64,000 nt of DNA from Lutibacter sp. A80 (GCF_022429645.1 NZ_CP092480.1:2586501-2650500); one strand, 5' to 3'. Shown: positions 16,674 to 28,740, numbered from the stretch's first letter. The notes: generated by a model not told the origin, from the letters alone. Numbers and translations: made by a program.

Positions 16674-18225
16674 GGTGTTTTACTTGCCTAATAACATCTA
16701 TTATGGTTCCGTCTCTATATTCAATTAAACCAACTATTTTATCTGTAAATTCAATTTCTTGAACTTTTCCTACAATAGATTCTACCTCTTCTTGTAAATC
16801 TTCAATTTTACGAATATTTAAACCTCCTTTTATTAAATTTTCTTCTAATTCTGGTTTTAAAGGATTAACACAAATACCTCTTTCAGTTACTAAAACATCA
16901 ATTGATTCACCAGGAGTAACTACTGTATGAATTGCTTTTTTTACTATTGGTATTCTACCTCTAAAAGACGGACAAACTACAATTGTTAAAGTTGCTCCAG
17001 AAGCGGTATCACTATGTCCACCAGAAGCACCTCTAATAGTTCCATCGGAGCCAGTAATTACATTAACATTAAAATTTGTATCAATTTCAAGCGCTCCTAA
17101 TACAACAATATCTAATTTATTTGTCATACATCCACAATTAAACGGATTGGCATATAAAGCGGCTGGAATTTCGATATGATGGCTATTTTCTACTAGCGAT
17201 GAACAAACGGCGGCATCAAAAGATTGCACATCAAAAATGGTATTAAACAAGCCTTCGTTTAACATATCAACTCCATAAGAAGTTACACCACCTAAAATAA
17301 AACTACCTTTTATTTCAGATTTTTTCATTTTTTCGCGAATGTATTTCGCTACGGCTAAAGATGCACCTCCTGCCCCAACTTGAAAAGAAAAGCCATTTTT
17401 AAAAGAGCCAGAATGTTCAATTACATTTGCAGCTAGTTTTGCAATTCTTAAATCAATTGGCGATTTTGTAATACGAGTACTTCCTGTTGCTATTTTAGAA
17501 GCATCACCAATAGAATCTATTTTTACTACATAATCAACAAAATTTTGAGTAATTGAAATAGGAATACAAGGATAATCAACTATATTATCGGACACCACAA
17601 TTACTTGTTTTGCATAGCGTGTATCTATGCTTGCATATCCCATAGACCCAAAAGCAGATTTACCTTTGCAACCTGTTGCATTTCCCTCATTATCTGCAGC
17701 TGATGCAGCTATAATAGCTAAATCTATATTAATTTTTCCTGTATGAATGGCTCTTACTCTACCACCATGTGAGTGAATGGTTACAGGTAAATCTAAAACA
17801 CCTTCAGAAATGGCTTTACCTATTTCACCTCTAATTCCAGAAGACCATATTTTAGTAATGGTTCCATCTTTTAAATATTTTAAAATTGGATTGTGTACTT
17901 CGTTTAGTGAGGAAGAAGCTAAAGTGATGTTTTTTATACCCATTTTAGCTAAAATTTCTATAGAATTAACTAAAATATTATCACCATTTCTTAAATGATG
18001 ATGAAAAGAAACCGTCATTCCATCTTTAGGAGAAGTTTGAATAATTGCTTCTTCTAAGGTTTTACAAATTTTACTTTGATGTGGTAATTTAGCTTTATTT
18101 GGAGGTGGAATTGTAACTTCATCCATCCACCCTTTTTTAAGTTTTTCCCAAGCACCAACAAACATATCTATTTTTCCAACACCTTCAATATATTCAGGAA
18201 TTTCACGACCTATAACATTTTTCAT
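16666..18225 (-). CDS. citF: Citrate lyase alpha subunit (citrate CoA-transferase)
   Basis: The alpha chain transfers the CitD thioester from acetate to citrate, giving citryl-ACP. It starts MKNVIGREIPEYIEG, has the conserved TVSFHHHLRNGD and VVVSDNIVDYPCIPISI blocks, and ends in a CoA-transferase-like domain with GSDGTIRGASGGHSDTASGA. At 519 residues it is the standard length. It lies 12 bases after citE and overlaps citXG. With citD and citE it completes the catalytic complex that splits citrate into acetate and oxaloacetate. Confidence 0.96.
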   Translation of the reverse strand: MKNVIGREIPEYIEGVGKIDMFVGAWEKLKKGWMDEVTIPPPNKAKLPHQSKICKTLEEAIIQTSPKDGMTVSFHHHLRNGDNILVNSIEILAKMGIKNITLASSSLNEVHNPILKYLKDGTITKIWSSGIRGEIGKAISEGVLDLPVTIHSHGGRVRAIHTGKINIDLAIIAASAADNEGNATGCKGKSAFGSMGYASIDTRYAKQVIVVSDNIVDYPCIPISITQNFVDYVVKIDSIGDASKIATGSTRITKSPIDLRIAKLAANVIEHSGSFKNGFSFQVGAGGASLAVAKYIREKMKKSEIKGSFILGGVTSYGVDMLNEGLFNTIFDVQSFDAAVCSSLVENSHHIEIPAALYANPFNCGCMTNKLDIVVLGALEIDTNFNVNVITGSDGTIRGASGGHSDTASGATLTIVVCPSFRGRIPIVKKAIHTVVTPGESIDVLVTERGICVNPLKPELEENLIKGGLNIRKIEDLQEEVESIVGKVQEIEFTDKIVGLIEYRDGTIIDVIRQVKHHG

Positions 18226-18237
18226 ATCTTAAATCTT

Positions 18238-19116
18238 TTAAATAGTATTGTAATTAATTTGGGCAAGTTCTAACACGTGTGTTGCTCTGGTAACAATTGG
18301 AGCATCAATCATTTTACCATCAATGGCAAAAACACCAATGCCTAGTTTTTTATTTTTCTTAAATTCTTTTATAATTCTATATGCTTTTCTAATTTCTTGG
18401 TCTGTTGGCATATAAACTTCGTGAATAATATCTATTTGTCTTGGGTTAATTACTGCTTTACCAGTAAAACCAATTTGTTTGGCATATTCTGTTTCTAAAC
18501 GCAATCCTTCTTCATCGTTTACATCAACAAAAACAGTATCAATTACATCAATTTTATTTGCTTTTGCCGCCATTACAATCATTTTTCTGGCAAAATCAAT
18601 TCCAGAACCATCTTTGGTGCTTTTAATATTCATATCTGCAGTTAAATCTTGTCCGCCAATGGTTATAGCGTCAACACGTTTAGAAAATTTTGCAATATCA
18701 AAAACGTTTTGAACACCTAAAGCGGTTTCAATCATTAAATGCAGTGTCATTTTATTATGAGGTAAGCCATGCTTATCTTCAATGTCTTCAATAATCTTAA
18801 TTAAATTTGCTAATTCTTCAACAGATTCAGTTTTAGGAAAACGGATTGCATCTGGTTGAAGTGGTACAATTTCTTCTAGATCTTCCAATCCAAAAGGTGT
18901 GTCAATATGATTAACTCTTACACAAATTTCAGCATTATAATAATTATTAGATTGAATCATATTTCGTACTAAAATACGAGCTGCGTCTTTCTGATTTAGT
19001 GCTACAGCATCTTCTAAGTCTAATAACAAACTATCGGCGCCGTAAATTCCTCCTTGTTGCAACATTGCTGGATTGTTTCCAGGAATGTAAAGCATGGTTC
19101 TTCTTTTTTTCTTCAC
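18238..19116 (-). CDS. citE: Citrate lyase beta subunit (citryl-ACP lyase)
   Basis: Cleaves citryl-ACP to oxaloacetate and acetyl-ACP. The 292-residue HpcH/HpaI-type TIM barrel shows MLYIPGNNPAML near the start, SLLLDLEDAVALNQKDAAR (Mg2+/substrate site) and LMIETALGVQN with the catalytic-site Glu. IGGQDLTADM and GFTGKAVINPRQID follow. Stand-alone CitE-like lyases exist, but the position between citD and citF makes this the true citrate lyase subunit. The gaps are 41 bases to citD and 12 to citF. Confidence 0.95.
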   Translation of the reverse strand: MKKKRRTMLYIPGNNPAMLQQGGIYGADSLLLDLEDAVALNQKDAARILVRNMIQSNNYYNAEICVRVNHIDTPFGLEDLEEIVPLQPDAIRFPKTESVEELANLIKIIEDIEDKHGLPHNKMTLHLMIETALGVQNVFDIAKFSKRVDAITIGGQDLTADMNIKSTKDGSGIDFARKMIVMAAKANKIDVIDTVFVDVNDEEGLRLETEYAKQIGFTGKAVINPRQIDIIHEVYMPTDQEIRKAYRIIKEFKKNKKLGIGVFAIDGKMIDAPIVTRATHVLELAQINYNTI

Positions 19117-19157
19117 AAGTTATTTATTTTAAAATTACCTTATTTTTAATAATTTAA

Positions 19158-19448
19158 TTAAGCCATTGTAGCTTTTTGAATATTACAAGCTCGTTTAATA
19201 GCTGTTTCTAAGCGCGCATTAATTGTTAACTCTAAGGCACCCTTATCTTTAGCAATTAAGTGGATATCCGATATTTTATAACTATCTAATTTAGAGTTTA
19301 TTAATTTTTTTATTGTGGCGCCATATTCTAACATTACAGATGAATCAATATCTATATTTCTACCAGAATTTGGTTCAACAGGTTCAATTAAAATAATAAT
19401 ATCACTAGATTCAAAAGAACCCGATTGAGACTTTTTAATTATTTCCAT
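19158..19448 (-). CDS. citD: Citrate lyase gamma subunit (acyl carrier protein)
   Basis: A 96-residue acyl carrier subunit that holds the phosphoribosyl-dephospho-CoA arm. The N-terminus SQSGSFESSD places Ser-14 at the known attachment position (compare GTLESGD in enterobacterial CitD). The rest fits the family, with an INSSVEKQFG-like segment (DSSVMLEYGATIKKL). It is the first gene of the operon, 40 bases after a well-formed promoter. Confidence 0.93.
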   Translation of the reverse strand: MEIIKKSQSGSFESSDIIILIEPVEPNSGRNIDIDSSVMLEYGATIKKLINSKLDSYKISDIHLIAKDKGALELTINARLETAIKRACNIQKATMA

Positions 19449-19487
19449 TTCAATTAAATTTTACTAAAAAAATTAATACTTATTTAA

Positions 19488-19518
19488 CAAAATTAGGTAG
19501 TTGTTTTTTCTAATACAA
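19488..19518 (-). promoter_or_regulatory. Promoter of the citrate lyase operon
   Basis: On the minus strand TTG (19516-19518), a 20-bp spacer and a perfect TAnnTTTG match TAATTTTG (19488-19495). A start near 19481 gives a ~33-base leader before the citD ATG at 19448. No two-component citAB-type regulator lies nearby, so the control signal is unknown. Confidence 0.7.
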
Positions 19519-19737
19519 GTTAAAAATCAATAATTAAATTGGTAGATTTTACCTTTTTTTTGAACATAATTTATTGGAAATACAAGATTTATAAGTAGGC
19601 GAATATGTAACGCTATTTTTATTAAGATAAATGAGTCTATTTAGTCTTTTTTTTAAATTTAAAATAATAATTTTTAAAAAATATAAAATGTATTTTTGAT
19701 GTACTTTTTAATAATAAAATAAAGTATTTTAAATTTT

Positions 19738-20319
19738 ATGAAAAATTCAAGAGTTAAAATAAATTCGGTAAAAAACTTAGCAAACGATTATTATAAATTA
19801 GATAAAGTAAATTTTGATTATAAAACAAAAGATGGAATCTGGCAAAATCAGAGCAGAGAATGTTACGATAGAGGAGATGGTGCTTGTATTTTATTATACA
19901 ATCCATTAAAAAAAACAGTAATTTTAACCAAGCAATTTAGAATGCCAAGTTATTTAAATGAAAATGAAGATGGAATGATGCTTGAAGTTTGCGCAGGTTT
20001 ATTAGATAAAGACGATCCGTTTACGTGTATAAAAAAAGAAGCAGAAGAAGAAACGGGTTATAAAATTAACAATCCTACAAAAGTATTTGAATTGTACTCT
20101 ACACCAGGTGCAGTTACAGAAAAAATACATTATTTTATTGCAGAATATAATGATGCTATGAAAATTTCTGAAGGAGGAGGTTTAGAAGAAGAAACAGAAG
20201 AAATAGAAGTGATAGAATTTAATTTTGAAGAAACTCTTAACTTAATTAAAACAGGTGAAATTTGCGATGCTAAAACAGTAATTTTATTACAATATGCTAA
20301 AATTAATAACTTGGTTTAG
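19738..20319 (+). CDS. Nudix hydrolase, NudK-like (GDP-mannose pyrophosphatase)
   Basis: A 193-residue Nudix enzyme. A Nudix box spans CAGLLDKDDPFTCIKKEAEEETGY; the EAEEETGY half with the metal-binding Glu residues is intact. The N-terminal strand region (VNFDYKTKDGIWQNQSRE) and KQFRMPSYLNENEDGMMLEVCAG resemble NudK, which hydrolyses GDP-mannose and related nucleotide sugars. ADP-ribose pyrophosphatase is the alternative. It is divergent from the cit operon and convergent with the HAD phosphatase; an extragenic palindrome lies between the latter two. Confidence 0.87.
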   Translation: MKNSRVKINSVKNLANDYYKLDKVNFDYKTKDGIWQNQSRECYDRGDGACILLYNPLKKTVILTKQFRMPSYLNENEDGMMLEVCAGLLDKDDPFTCIKKEAEEETGYKINNPTKVFELYSTPGAVTEKIHYFIAEYNDAMKISEGGGLEEETEEIEVIEFNFEETLNLIKTGEICDAKTVILLQYAKINNLV

Positions 20320-20338
20320 TAGTTGATTAAATTAGAAT

Positions 20339-20404
20339 GTCATTCCTGCGCAGGCAGAAATCTATGTTAATGCTGTATGGATTCCTGTTTTCACAGGAAT
20401 AACA
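20339..20404. repeat. REP-like extragenic palindrome
   Basis: A 66-bp imperfect palindrome: TCATTCCTG...CAGGAATAA outer arms, and each half is itself a hairpin (CCTGCGCAGG-like on the left, CCTGTTTTCACAGG on the right). Its GC content is clearly higher than that of its flanks. It lies between two convergent genes, the usual place for repeated extragenic palindromes. Only one copy is in this window. Confidence 0.6.
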
Positions 20405-20429
20405 AATATAAAAACTGTATTAACAATTA

Positions 20430-21233
20430 CTAAAAATACTCTTTAATTGCTTTTGCAACACCATCATTTTTATTGGTATCTGTAACTGCATCTGCTACTT
20501 TTAATACTTCATAATTTGCGTTTGCAACTGCTACACCTAAGCCAACAGCTTTTAGCATTTCAATATCGTTATAATTATCGCCAAAAGCAATTACATTATC
20601 CATTGAAAGTGTTGGATAACAATTCTTTAAAATAACATCAATAGCTGTTTTTTTAGAAATATCTTTATGAGATATTTCAATATATGTATCTTTAGAGCGG
20701 TACAATAGAATTTCATTAGAAAAATTATTTTCTAACGATTTATATAATGTATCTATTTCAGAAGCATCGCCCATACACATTATTTTATGTGCTCCTTTGC
20801 CTTCGTTATTCCAAGTATTTAAAACGTCTATATTCGATTTTATAACTGGAGTTACTTTAGTATTATTTTCTTCTCTTTTAGCCCAATAATCCATTGAAGG
20901 AACATACCATTCATCTGCATGAAATAAGCTTAAATGTATGGAAGTATTTGTACATTGGTTAATTATTTCGGCCAATACATTATTTTTAATAAAAGTAGAA
21001 TGTAAAACCTTGTTATTAGTTAAAATTAAACCACCGTTATAAGCAACTAAAGGCGTGTTTTCATTTTTAAATTCTTGTTGTAAATGACGCATTCCTTTAG
21101 GCATTCTAGATGAAATTAATACTAATGGAATTGGGGCTACACGTTGTACTTGTTTAATAGTAGTTTTAGATAATTCTCTGTCTTTATTTAACAATGTACC
21201 ATCTATATCAGTACAAATTAATTGATAACTCAT
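20430..21233 (-). CDS. Cof-type HAD family sugar phosphatase
   Basis: A 267-residue HAD-superfamily phosphatase with type IIB cap. Motif I is ICTDIDGTLLNKD (nucleophile Asp), motif II LVLISSRMPKG, motif III around KKTAIDVILKN, and motif IV VIAFGDNYNDIEML. Cof/YidA-like enzymes dephosphorylate small phosphorylated metabolites with broad specificity; the substrate here is not known. A promoter lies just upstream. Confidence 0.9.
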   Translation of the reverse strand: MSYQLICTDIDGTLLNKDRELSKTTIKQVQRVAPIPLVLISSRMPKGMRHLQQEFKNENTPLVAYNGGLILTNNKVLHSTFIKNNVLAEIINQCTNTSIHLSLFHADEWYVPSMDYWAKREENNTKVTPVIKSNIDVLNTWNNEGKGAHKIMCMGDASEIDTLYKSLENNFSNEILLYRSKDTYIEISHKDISKKTAIDVILKNCYPTLSMDNVIAFGDNYNDIEMLKAVGLGVAVANANYEVLKVADAVTDTNKNDGVAKAIKEYF

Positions 21234-21255
21234 ATATAGTTTTAAAAATACGTGG

Positions 21256-21263
21256 CAAACTTA
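21256..21263 (-). promoter_or_regulatory. -7 element of the HAD phosphatase gene
   Basis: TAAGTTTG on the minus strand, a perfect TAnnTTTG match 22 bases before the ATG at 21233. Confidence 0.5.
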
Positions 21264-21361
21264 ATAATTAATGTTATTTAAATTTACTGATTGCTAAAGA
21301 ATTAACGAAATCGATAGAATTGCTATTTTTTATAGCGATTACTAGTTAAAAAGTAATAGTG

Positions 21362-21369
21362 TACCTTTG
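21362..21369 (+). promoter_or_regulatory. -7 element of the rhlE gene
   Basis: TACCTTTG, a perfect TAnnTTTG match 19 bases before ATG 21389. It excludes the in-frame alternative start codon at 21359. Confidence 0.65.
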
Positions 21370-21388
21370 CAAACTTATAAATAAATAT

Positions 21389-22669
21389 ATGACATTTAAA
21401 GATTTAGCAATTATAGAGCCGATATTAAAAGCGCTCCAAGAAGAAGGTTATACACACCCTACCCCAATTCAACAACAAGCAATACCAATATTATTAAATA
21501 GAAAAGATTTACTAGGCTGTGCACAAACAGGTACTGGTAAAACTGCAGCATTTACAATACCAATTTTACAACATTTATATAATAGCAAAGGAGACACTAA
21601 AGGAAAACGAAAAATAAAATCGTTAATAGTAACTCCAACTAGAGAATTAGCCATACAAATTAATGAAAGTATTACTTCTTATGGAAAATACACAGGACTT
21701 AAAAATGTAGTTATTTTTGGAGGTGTAAAACAAGGTGGACAAACAGATGCTTTAAGACGGGGAACTGATATTTTAGTGGCTACTCCTGGAAGATTATTAG
21801 ATTTAATTTCTCAAGGGTTTATAAGTTTACAGGATATTAAATATTTTGTTTTAGATGAAGCAGACCAAATGTTGGATATGGGTTTTATACACGATATTAA
21901 AAAAATTATTGCAAAATTACCTTTTAAAAGACAATCGCTTTTCTTTTCTGCAACTATGCCACCTGCAATAGCAGAACTTTCTAGTAAAATTTTAAATAAT
22001 TATGAAAGAGTTACCATAAAACCAAAACAAGCAACTGCAGAAAAGGTAGCACAATCCGTTTATTTTGTTAGTAAACCTAATAAAACTAAGCTATTAATTC
22101 ATTTAATTGAAGAAAATCCAGAAGCATCAATTTTAGTATTTTCTAGAACAAAACACGGAGCCGATAAAATTGTACGTGTTTTAGGAAAATCGCAAATTAA
22201 GTCTGCTGCTATACACGGAAATAAATCTCAAGGAGCACGCCAAAGAGCTTTAGGAAACTTTAAAAAAGGAGAATTAAATATTTTAATTGCTACAGATATT
22301 GCTGCAAGAGGTATTGATGTTGAAGACTTAAGTATGGTAATTAATTACGATTTACCAAATATTCCAGAAACGTATGTACATAGAATTGGTAGAACAGGAC
22401 GTGCAAAAGCAAGTGGTGTTGCCTTGTCTTTTTGTAATCAAGAAGAAAAAGCATATTTAAAAGATATTCAAAAACTAATAAATCAACAAATACCTTTAAT
22501 TGAAGATCATCCTTTTCCTTTAGATGAAAATGAAGAAATTCCATTAGTAGCAAAACCTTCAAAAAACCAACGTAAAAAGGCAAAACGAAGAGCAGAACAC
22601 AATCCAAAAGAAGGAGGAAATTCTAATAAATCGAAACGTAAAAAATACTATCCTAGAAAAAGAGCATAG
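21389..22669 (+). CDS. rhlE: DEAD-box RNA helicase, RhlE type
   Basis: An ATP-dependent RNA helicase of 426 residues, with the start chosen from the promoter position. All motifs are visible: the Q motif [14 protein letters not shown], Walker [33 protein letters not shown] in motif [17 protein letters not shown] and HRIGRTGRA. The C-terminus is a basic tail ([15 protein letters not shown]...[13 protein letters not shown]) as in RhlE proteins of Bacteroidetes. Likely roles are ribosome assembly and RNA turnover. A strong terminator follows directly, and an IS element has inserted after that. Confidence 0.95.
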   Translation: MTFKDLAIIEPILKALQEEGYTHPTPIQQQAIPILLNRKDLLGCAQTGTGKTAAFTIPILQHLYNSKGDTKGKRKIKSLIVTPTRELAIQINESITSYGKYTGLKNVVIFGGVKQGGQTDALRRGTDILVATPGRLLDLISQGFISLQDIKYFVLDEADQMLDMGFIHDIKKIIAKLPFKRQSLFFSATMPPAIAELSSKILNNYERVTIKPKQATAEKVAQSVYFVSKPNKTKLLIHLIEENPEASILVFSRTKHGADKIVRVLGKSQIKSAAIHGNKSQGARQRALGNFKKGELNILIATDIAARGIDVEDLSMVINYDLPNIPETYVHRIGRTGRAKASGVALSFCNQEEKAYLKDIQKLINQQIPLIEDHPFPLDENEEIPLVAKPSKNQRKKAKRRAEHNPKEGGNSNKSKRKKYYPRKRA

Positions 22670-22672
22670 TTT

Positions 22673-22713
22673 AAAAAAAGCTGTTTCAAATTTTTGAAAC
22701 AGCTTTTTTTAAA
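22673..22713 (+). terminator. rhlE terminator
   Basis: AAAAAAAGCTGTTTCAAA pairs with TTTGAAACAGCTTTTTTT, an almost perfect long stem ending in T's. It lies four bases after the rhlE stop and only a few bases before the IS left end. Confidence 0.88.
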
Positions 22714-22720
22714 CTTTTTT

Positions 22721-22746
22721 TGTCCCGTCCTGAAATAGCGATACAC
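22721..22746. repeat. IS left inverted repeat
   Basis: Begins TGTCCCGTCCTG and ends CGATACAC. It pairs with the right end, sharing TGTC, GTCCT and CGATACA as uninterrupted blocks. Confidence 0.8.
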
Positions 22747-22761
22747 TAAAACACAAGTGTA

Positions 22762-23196
22762 ATGAAAACATCAGACAAATCAGGTGCAGCAAAGCGAACT
22801 CAAAAAGATTACTCGCTTTCTTTTAAACTTCAATTAGTTGAAGAAGTAGAACAAGGATTTTTAACAAAAACCCAAGCCAAGCGTAAATATGGTATTCAGG
22901 GAGACGCTACAGTAACCAAATGGTTGCAAAAATATGGTAACTTTGATTGGGAAAACCAAGTTCCAAAAACGATGTCAAAAACTCCAGAACAAAAAATACT
23001 TGAGCTTGAAGCTAAAATAAAGCTCCTTGAAAAACAGAAAGCTAGAGCTGAACATCTAGCAGAACGTGCTGATAAAAAGGTTATTATTTTCGATATGCTT
23101 GTTGATATGGCAGAAAAGGAATATGATATTCAAATAAGAAAAAATTACACACCCGACTTATCAACATCTTCAAAGAAGAATATAAAGAAACTTTAG
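22762..23196 (+). CDS. IS3-family transposase OrfA
   Basis: A 144-residue protein. It has an N-terminal helix-turn-helix (KDYSLSFKLQLVEEVEQGFLTKTQAKRKYG) and a leucine-zipper-like coiled coil (QKILELEAKIKLLEKQKARA). It binds the IS ends. Near its 3' end lies A AAA AAT (23139-23145), a plausible -1 slippery heptamer. Slippage there joins OrfA to the OrfB frame, which opens upstream of this point and gives the complete OrfAB transposase. Confidence 0.9.
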   Translation: MKTSDKSGAAKRTQKDYSLSFKLQLVEEVEQGFLTKTQAKRKYGIQGDATVTKWLQKYGNFDWENQVPKTMSKTPEQKILELEAKIKLLEKQKARAEHLAERADKKVIIFDMLVDMAEKEYDIQIRKNYTPDLSTSSKKNIKKL

Positions 23197-23210
23197 TTTC
23201 TACCTGTGAT

Positions 23211-24062
23211 TTGCTCGGGGTAAACAGACAGGTTTACTATAGATCCATAAAATCAAGACTTCATAAACAAACTGTAGCACAAAAAGTTATCGTTTTGGTT
23301 CGTGATATTCGGATGCTAATGCCAAGATTGGGTGGTAAGAAATTATACTTTCTGTTAAAGGATAAATTATCACTATTAAAAGTAGGAAGAGATAAATTGT
23401 TTAGAATACTAAAAGCTAACCATATGTTAATAATACCTAAAAGAAGCTACCACATAACTACAGACTCTCATCATAGATTTAGAAAGCACAGAAACCTTGT
23501 CAGCTCAATGGATATAGAAGGGCCTGAATCAGTTTGGGTGAGTGATATTACATATATCGGAACGAGAACCAACCCTTCGTATCTGGCATTAATCACAGAT
23601 GCTTATTCTAAAAAGATTGTAGGATATGATGTGTCAAAATCTTTATCAATGGATGGTTCATTGAGGGCATTGGAAATGGCTATAAATAATAGAAAATACA
23701 AAGAAAGTCCATTAATACATCACTCTGATAGAGGGTTGCAATATTGCTCGAATGAATATCAAAGACTATTAGAAAACAATGAGATTAAGCCTAGTATGAC
23801 TGAAAAATATGATCCATATGAAAATGCAGTTGCAGAGCGAATAAATGGAATTTTAAAACAGGAATTTAGTGTAGCACAGAAGATTCAAGATTTTAAAGTA
23901 AAGAAGAAACTGGTCAAAAATGCAATAGAAATATACAACAATATAAGACCTCATTTATCTAACGAAATGCTAACACCAATACAAATGCACGCACAAAAAA
24001 AAATTAAACCAAAACAATACAAATCAAAAAAGCTGAACAATGATGTCATTATTCAGCTTTAA
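23211..24062 (+). CDS. IS3-family transposase OrfB (DDE integrase core)
   Basis: The catalytic half of the transposase, 283 residues from the first in-frame TTG. The open frame really begins upstream: it encodes HTRLINIFKEEYKETLVSTC before the TTG, the normal OrfB N-terminus. It is therefore made by frameshifting from OrfA, not by initiation here. The rve core has the DDE triad in WVSDITYIG, HHSDRGLQYCS and NAVAERINGILK. The domain is full length and shows no inactivating change. Confidence 0.92.
   Translation: MLGVNRQVYYRSIKSRLHKQTVAQKVIVLVRDIRMLMPRLGGKKLYFLLKDKLSLLKVGRDKLFRILKANHMLIIPKRSYHITTDSHHRFRKHRNLVSSMDIEGPESVWVSDITYIGTRTNPSYLALITDAYSKKIVGYDVSKSLSMDGSLRALEMAINNRKYKESPLIHHSDRGLQYCSNEYQRLLENNEIKPSMTEKYDPYENAVAERINGILKQEFSVAQKIQDFKVKKKLVKNAIEIYNNIRPHLSNEMLTPIQMHAQKKIKPKQYKSKKLNNDVIIQL
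24029..24060 (+). terminator. Stem-loop at the end of OrfB
   Basis: AAAGCTGAACAATGA pairs with TCATTATTCAGCTTT with a single mismatch and a two-base loop. AATTTTT follows. It overlaps the OrfB stop region and probably ends the transposase transcript. Confidence 0.6.
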
Positions 24063-24087
24063 TTTTTAACTTTTACCCTTTAATAAT

Positions 24088-24113
24088 CTGTATCGGTTAT
24101 TTAGGACTAGACA
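24088..24113. repeat. IS right inverted repeat
   Basis: Ends AGGACTAGACA. Its reverse complement starts TGTCTAGTCCT and matches the left end at 19 of 26 positions. Confidence 0.8.
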
Positions 24114-24136
24114 TTTTTATAAACTTTATTCTTATT

Positions 24137-25492
24137 TTATTTCATACGTTCAGCATTTTTAGATTGCCAATCGGTTAAATAAGCTTCTAATTCTTTAACT
24201 ATTTCAGGTTCTTTATCTGCAAGATTTACTTTTTCTCCTATATCATTCTTTAAATTATACAATTCAATTTTTTGTTTTTTTACATATTTTAAAAGTTTCC
24301 AATCTCCTTTACGTACAGCGGCATTATTTCTTTGCCAAAAAAGTATTTCATGAGGTTCATTTGTATTTTCACCTTTTAAATATGGAATTAAATCAACTCC
24401 ATCAAGTGGTTTTGGATTATTTGCTGGATTACCACCGGCTAAATTTAAAAATGTTGGAAACAAGTCTAATGAAATAACAGGAGCATTGTATTTTGCATTT
24501 TCAGCTAATGTACCAGGCATACTTAATAAAAATGGCACACGATTTCCTCCTTCTAGTTCAGAGCCTTTAAAACCTCTAAGAGGCCAGTTATTGGTATGCA
24601 TTTGAGTTCTTTGTCCTCCGTTATCATTAACCCACACAACAAGGGTGTTTTTACGTAGTCCTTTTTCTTCAAGATAATTTAAAAGTTTTCCAAAATTACG
24701 ATCTAAAGAATTTGTCATACCACCAGTAATACGTCTTACTGGGTCTTCAAGATGCTGATAAGGCTCCATATCTTCTGGCTCCGTTTCTAGCGGATGGTGT
24801 ATTGCATTGTACGAAAGATATAAAAAGAAAGGTTTATTATCTTTTTCGCTAGTATTCATAAATTCAATAGCTTTATCTGTAAATAAGTCTGTTGTATAAA
24901 AATCCATTTCAGATTCATTTAATAAGGTACGGTTATGGCGAAGATTGTTTCTATAAATTGCAGCGCTATCTTTAACTTGCTTTTGAGGATAGTAACTTCT
25001 ACTTCCCGATAGAAATCCATAAAAATAATCGAAACCTCGATCGTTAGGGTGAAAATTTTCTTGATAACCCATATGCCATTTTCCTATAATACCTGTGCTA
25101 TATCCTTCTTTTTGCATAGCATCTGCAATAGTAGTTTCGCTTTTAGGTAAATTTTGATATTGTTTAGGATTCATAAAAAATCCAAAACGTTGTTGGTAAC
25201 GTCCTGTAAGAAGTCCAGCTCTTGAAGGACCGCATACAGAAGCACTTACATACCCGTTGGTACAAAATATTCCTGTTGCTGCAAGTCTATCTATTTGAGG
25301 TGTTTTAAAATCTTCGGAACCTTGAAAACCATAATCGTGATAGCCAGCATCATCAGTTAGAATAAATAAAATATTTGGTTTAATAGTATTTTTATTTTGT
25401 GCATTGCTGTTAAAAAAAATTCCTAATACAAACAGTAAAATTGTTTTAACTAGTATATGTTTTATAGAGCTTTTTGATATATGATTTTTCAT
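24137..25492 (-). CDS. Secreted sulfatase, arylsulfatase (S1) family
   Basis: A 451-residue type I sulfatase that removes sulfate esters from glycans. A signal peptide (residues ~13-31, ending FNSNAQ) exports it. PNILFILTDDAGYHDYGF holds the Ca2+-binding Asp pair, and Cys-87 in SASVCGPSRAGLLTGR is the formylglycine site (CxPSR). GKWHMGY and VVWVNDNGGQR are further active-site blocks. It is the last gene of a minus-strand operon behind a GH2 beta-galactosidase and another sulfatase. A formylglycine-generating or anSME maturase must be encoded elsewhere. Confidence 0.93.
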   Translation of the reverse strand: MKNHISKSSIKHILVKTILLFVLGIFFNSNAQNKNTIKPNILFILTDDAGYHDYGFQGSEDFKTPQIDRLAATGIFCTNGYVSASVCGPSRAGLLTGRYQQRFGFFMNPKQYQNLPKSETTIADAMQKEGYSTGIIGKWHMGYQENFHPNDRGFDYFYGFLSGSRSYYPQKQVKDSAAIYRNNLRHNRTLLNESEMDFYTTDLFTDKAIEFMNTSEKDNKPFFLYLSYNAIHHPLETEPEDMEPYQHLEDPVRRITGGMTNSLDRNFGKLLNYLEEKGLRKNTLVVWVNDNGGQRTQMHTNNWPLRGFKGSELEGGNRVPFLLSMPGTLAENAKYNAPVISLDLFPTFLNLAGGNPANNPKPLDGVDLIPYLKGENTNEPHEILFWQRNNAAVRKGDWKLLKYVKKQKIELYNLKNDIGEKVNLADKEPEIVKELEAYLTDWQSKNAERMK

Positions 25493-25527
25493 ATTTTAAT
25501 TGCTTTAAGCTTTAATTTATTACTAAA

Positions 25528-25557
25528 ATTCACTGTGATTTAGCAATCACAGTGAAT
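25528..25557 (-). other. Intercistronic stem-loop between beta-galactosidase and sulfatase
   Basis: ATTCACTGTGATT and AATCACAGTGAAT form a perfect 13-bp stem with loop TAGC. On the transcript it is followed by only a few T's. It lies between two genes of one operon, so it more likely stabilises or attenuates the message than ends it fully. Confidence 0.6.
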
Positions 25558-25578
25558 TAAAAGAATATTTAAAAAAAA

Positions 25579-28740
<3,162 letters not shown>

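Larger units (their letters stand above)
22721..24113 (+). mobile_element. IS3-family insertion sequence, apparently intact
   Basis: A 1393-bp element bounded by 26-bp imperfect inverted repeats (19 of 26 bases match) that start TGTC and end GACA. It carries orfA and orfB in the usual -1 frame relationship and all three catalytic residues. Both flanks are T-rich (CTTTTTT on the left, TTTTTAT on the right), so a 3-5 bp target duplication is possible but cannot be delimited. It sits between the rhlE terminator and the polysaccharide locus and disrupts no gene. Confidence 0.9.

Noticed and set aside
20320-20430. Possible CRISPR or tandem repeat
   Set aside because: It is a single compound palindrome without repeated units or spacers. 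No CRISPR array or cas gene was seen anywhere in the window.
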